DNA of 35,232 nucleotides, taken from positions 1 to 35,232 of the forward strand of contig NZ_BMYF01000031.1 of the NCBI RefSeq assembly GCF_014652135.1, in the 5' to 3' direction. A model generated the notes under the pieces. That model was not told the DNA's origin, searched no databases, and saw nothing but the letters and a program-made list of their open reading frames with translations. Numbering within the stretch: position 1 is the stretch's first letter; each line of letters starts with the position of its first letter. The position numbers were made by a program, and so were the translations under genes. Origin of the DNA: Mongoliitalea lutea. Lineage in GTDB: Bacteria > Bacteroidota > Bacteroidia > Cytophagales > Cyclobacteriaceae. Below, piece by piece: positions 33,243-35,232 of this stretch.

Positions 33243-33278
33243 AAAAAGACCGCCAATATTGAACATGGCGGTCTTTTT
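33243..33278. terminator. Terminator after the carbonic anhydrase gene
   Basis: AAAAAGACCGCCA (33243-33255) pairs perfectly with TGGCGGTCTTTTT (33266-33278), followed by more T. It is symmetrical, so it can also end the convergent Crp/Fnr gene transcript. Confidence 0.9.
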
Positions 33279-33297
33279 ATTTTTTTATTTCTTGAAA

Positions 33298-33957
33298 TTA
33301 ATCTTTCATAATCAATTCCTCAAAGTCATCGCGAATGTAAATAACATTCCGCCCAAGTTCGATCCACTTCTTTTTCTCCAATTGCTTCAACAGCCTTGAG
33401 ATTACTTCTCTTGAGGTTCCAAGTTCATTAGCAATTTCCTGATGGGTGATATGCAGTTCATTGGCTTTATACTGTTTCATTTTTGTAACAATGTAGCGCA
33501 TCAATCGCTCATCCATACGCTTAAACGCAACAGCATCCAAGGCTACTAGCATCTCCTGAAACCTCGCCTGATAAGTCGTAGCAACAAAATCTTTCCATTG
33601 CTTGTATTGGTCTGTCCATTCTTCATGCTTCTGAAGCGGAATACCCAAAATCACGGTTTTATCTTCTGCTACCGCTTTAATCTCTGATGGTTTAGATGCG
33701 GAGCAGCAAGTCAGGGAAAGCGCACAGGTCTCTCCTGGTTCCAAGTAGTAAAGGAAAAGCTCTTTTCCGTCATCATCCATGCGCATGATTTTGATAGCTC
33801 CTTCTAGTACTACGGGTACCATTTTAATGAATTGCCCAGGCTCTGTAATTATCTTACCGGCTGCAAACTCATGTATATTCCCATAGTCCAACATGGCCTT
33901 TAAAAGATTGGGATCGGTGATATTGGGTAATTTATGCTTTAACTCTTCGACTTCCAT
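33298..33957 (-). CDS. Crp/Fnr-family transcriptional regulator
   Basis: A 219-aa protein. A cyclic-nucleotide-binding-type jelly roll (about 25-120: FAAGKIITEPGQFIKMVPVV followed by LEGAIKIMRMDDDGKELFLY) leads to the long dimer helix and a winged helix-turn-helix (about 168-210, HITHQEIANELGTSREVISR, LLKQLEKKKWIEL). The nucleotide pocket residues of true Crp are not conserved. Instead there is a Cys-Cys pair in GETCALSLTCCSASKPSEI, as in a Bacteroidota subgroup that may sense redox or metals. It probably regulates neighbouring genes such as the SulP-carbonic anhydrase pair or the Usp gene, but no site was identified. Confidence 0.92.
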   Translation of the reverse strand: MEVEELKHKLPNITDPNLLKAMLDYGNIHEFAAGKIITEPGQFIKMVPVVLEGAIKIMRMDDDGKELFLYYLEPGETCALSLTCCSASKPSEIKAVAEDKTVILGIPLQKHEEWTDQYKQWKDFVATTYQARFQEMLVALDAVAFKRMDERLMRYIVTKMKQYKANELHITHQEIANELGTSREVISRLLKQLEKKKWIELGRNVIYIRDDFEELIMKD

Positions 33958-34015
33958 AAATAAATTTTTTCGAAAATAAATCCGTAATTGGGCTTAAGAT
34001 AGTGATAAAGGTTAC

Positions 34016-34050
34016 AAAAAAAAAGGCAGGAAAATCTTTCCTGCCTTTTT
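34016..34050 (-). terminator. Strong minus-strand terminator with no recognised gene upstream
   Basis: AAAGGCAGGAAA (34022-34033) pairs with TTTCCTGCCTTT (34037-34048). On the minus strand nine T follow (34024-34016). It lies between the Crp/Fnr start and the Usp start, where only a 68-codon minus-strand frame (34050-34256) ends exactly against it. Confidence 0.8.
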
Positions 34051-34256
34051 CACACCACTAAACCTATGTTTATCACTAAGCGCTCAAATTCATTGAGTGT
34101 ACTCGCAAATTGATACCTCAAAAATACTGGCTCAATCACTTTTGGGGTAGAATAAAAATCATGGCTTGATATGATTTTGGTCAGGAATTTTGAGAAAAAA
34201 TTAATGGAAATTCGGGTATCCAAAACAAAAAACCCGAAAGCCATGAAGCGACTCAT
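34050..34256 (-). CDS. Possible small gene or RNA (weak)
   Basis: A 68-codon frame whose TGA stop (34052-34050) touches the strong terminator. The later part (TPKVIEPVFLRYQFASTLNE then FERLVINIGLVV) is protein-like in composition. It would overlap the first 14 bases of the Usp gene on the other strand, and no promoter is evident. It may instead be the 3' end of an antisense or small RNA. I recognise no family. The remainder of the gap (33958-34242) holds the terminator and a TTCGGGT/ACCCGAA inverted repeat (34211-34238) directly before the Usp start. Confidence 0.25.
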   Translation of the reverse strand: MSRFMAFGFFVLDTRISINFFSKFLTKIISSHDFYSTPKVIEPVFLRYQFASTLNEFERLVINIGLVV

Positions 34257-35067
34257 TGTTCCTATTGACTTTTCCTCCTACTCGGATAATGCTTTTTTGA
34301 CAGCGATCAAAATAGCCCAAAAGTCCAACGCAACGATCACGTGTATCAATGTGGTGAGTACTGAACTGGATTGGAAAAACCTATCGCCTGAAAGAAAAAT
34401 AAAGTATCCACACATCATAGACCTTGAAGCAGAAGCCAAGGATAAATTAAAGGCTTTTGTATTTGACCATCAATTGCATGGGGTACCGGTAGAACCGGTT
34501 ATCGAAGTGGGCGTGCCACATGAAGAAATCGTCTTAGTTGCTCAAAAACACCAAGCAGACTTAATTGTCATCGGAGCCTACGGCATGGGGCATACTAAAG
34601 ACAAATTCATCGGTTCAAACCTTCAAAAAGTATTGCGTAATGCCGCTTGTCCGGTATTGGCTGTCAAAAAAGTCATGAATGGAAATGACTTACGAAAAAT
34701 GGCTTTCGCCTCCACCTTTGAGGAAGACAGCAAACCTGCATTTATGAAGATGAAACCCTTTTTCAAGGACTTTCAGGCTTCTATTCACTTCCTATATGTC
34801 AATACTCCTAAAGATTTCATCTCTTCCAAAGAAGCGATGAGCAAAATGGACAAATTTGCGAAGGGCTTAGAAGATCTGACAATCCACAAACAGATTTATT
34901 GTCACAATGAAGCTGAGAAAGGCATTCAGGAATTTGCAGAAGAAAACAAAATCGGATATGTGGGGTTGGCTTCCAATAACAGAAAGTCCAAGACTTCCTA
35001 CATCATTGGAACAACTGAAACAGTCCTATTTAAATCAGATGTCCCAGTGCTCAGTGTGAAATTGTAA
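34243..35067 (+). CDS. Tandem-domain universal stress protein (UspA family)
   Basis: A 274-aa protein with two Usp domains. The first (about 1-142) begins MKRLIVPIDFSSYSDNAF and has the ATP-binding signature GAYGMGHTKDKFIGSNLQ (pattern G-x2-G-x9-G-S). The second (about 150-274) is more diverged and ends ASNNRKSKTSYIIGTTETVL with VPVLSVKL. Such proteins respond to starvation, redox or anaerobic stress in the cytoplasm. The ATG at 34243 gives the canonical beginning; an in-frame upstream start (34171) would add 24 atypical residues. A TTCGGGT/ACCCGAA inverted repeat ends 5 bases before the start and could affect initiation. It is divergent from the Crp/Fnr gene, its plausible regulator. Confidence 0.92.
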   Translation: MKRLIVPIDFSSYSDNAFLTAIKIAQKSNATITCINVVSTELDWKNLSPERKIKYPHIIDLEAEAKDKLKAFVFDHQLHGVPVEPVIEVGVPHEEIVLVAQKHQADLIVIGAYGMGHTKDKFIGSNLQKVLRNAACPVLAVKKVMNGNDLRKMAFASTFEEDSKPAFMKMKPFFKDFQASIHFLYVNTPKDFISSKEAMSKMDKFAKGLEDLTIHKQIYCHNEAEKGIQEFAEENKIGYVGLASNNRKSKTSYIIGTTETVLFKSDVPVLSVKL

Positions 35068-35085
35068 GCTGATTGATGTTGACAC

Positions 35086-35116
35086 AAAAAAACCGCTTTG
35101 ACAAGCGGTTTTTTTT
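35086..35116 (+). terminator. Terminator of the universal stress gene
   Basis: AAACCGCTT (35090-35098) pairs with AAGCGGTTT (35103-35111), with a four-base loop, then further T. It begins about 18 bases after the stop codon. Confidence 0.88.
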
Positions 35117-35127
35117 ATATTAGATAC

Positions 35128-35159
35128 CACTAGTGTCCGACTAAAGTCGGCCATTAGTG
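35128..35159. repeat. Two-part hairpin near the right edge, possible mobile-element end
   Basis: CACTA (35128-35132) pairs with TAGTG (35155-35159), and inside it CCGACT (35137-35142) pairs with AGTCGG (35145-35150). Terminal repeats starting TGTCCGACT/TGTCCAACT occur at some Bacteroidota IS ends, but no transposase lies inside the window. The rest of the edge (35160-35232) shows nothing recognisable. Confidence 0.35.
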
Positions 35160-35232
35160 AAAATTGTTTGAAAGGAATAAATATAGCTACTCTTTCTGTT
35201 ATGAATGAAAAGTAAGCCCCTATGTTGGAAAC

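Noticed and set aside
1-35232. CRISPR array, tRNA, rRNA or prophage
   Set aside because: No regularly spaced direct repeats, cloverleaf-like sequences, rRNA segments or phage structural genes were seen.

Overview
The window looks like part of a Bacteroidota chromosome, most likely of the Cytophagales/Cyclobacteriaceae type. The signs are a SusC/SusD pair, signal peptides ending in -AQ, a TPR-linked histidine kinase with a LuxR-type regulator, almost no Shine-Dalgarno sequences, TAnnTTTG-like -7 boxes, and low-GC intergenic DNA carrying Bacteroidota-style dispersed repeats. I see no tRNA, rRNA, CRISPR array, prophage or intact transposase.

Left part (1-9.9 kb, nearly all on the minus strand). 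A HipB/HipA toxin-antitoxin pair, with hipA cut by the window edge, has two perfect palindromic operator candidates and a 12-bp inverted repeat in its promoter region. Next to it lies a C-terminal scrap of a DUF4143-type AAA ATPase. Then, in transcription order from right to left, come a TPR sensor kinase, a NarL/LuxR response regulator, an AraC regulator, a lipoprotein of unknown function, a di-haem cytochrome c, a YceI-like secreted protein and a secreted HExxH protein. The last four look like an envelope redox or protein-processing module. The gaps contain repeats: a roughly 100-bp MITE-like family, a 31-bp REP-like palindrome, three copies of an AATCATGTGATA-like motif and a helically phased GATAT array.

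Middle (10-23 kb). This holds tex, a small outer-membrane barrel, two tandem TlpA-like thioredoxins (the first with a one-base frameshift in an A-tract), mscL, a translationally coupled mgsA-pfkA pair (the methylglyoxal branch and the committing step of glycolysis), a Na/Pi-type transporter with a PhoU-like tail, a PepSY protein, an HMG-CoA lyase-like enzyme, a DinB/YfiT-like protein and a divergent secernin-like C69 hydrolase.

Right part (21.8-35.2 kb). A PBP4-type D,D-carboxypeptidase is coupled to a secreted S9 peptidase. Upstream of them is a SusC-SusD-lipoprotein cluster, so together they suggest an uptake locus with a peptide theme. A SulP permease overlaps a beta-carbonic anhydrase by one base, which points to bicarbonate uptake. 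A Crp/Fnr regulator and a tandem universal stress protein follow. Most transcription units end in clear hairpin terminators.

Nothing here can be called a new system with confidence. The most unusual items are the phased GATAT array at the two-component locus, the two genes that each lack one A in an A-tract near the start, the lipoprotein/di-haem/YceI/zincin cluster, and an orphan minus-strand terminator beside the universal stress gene.
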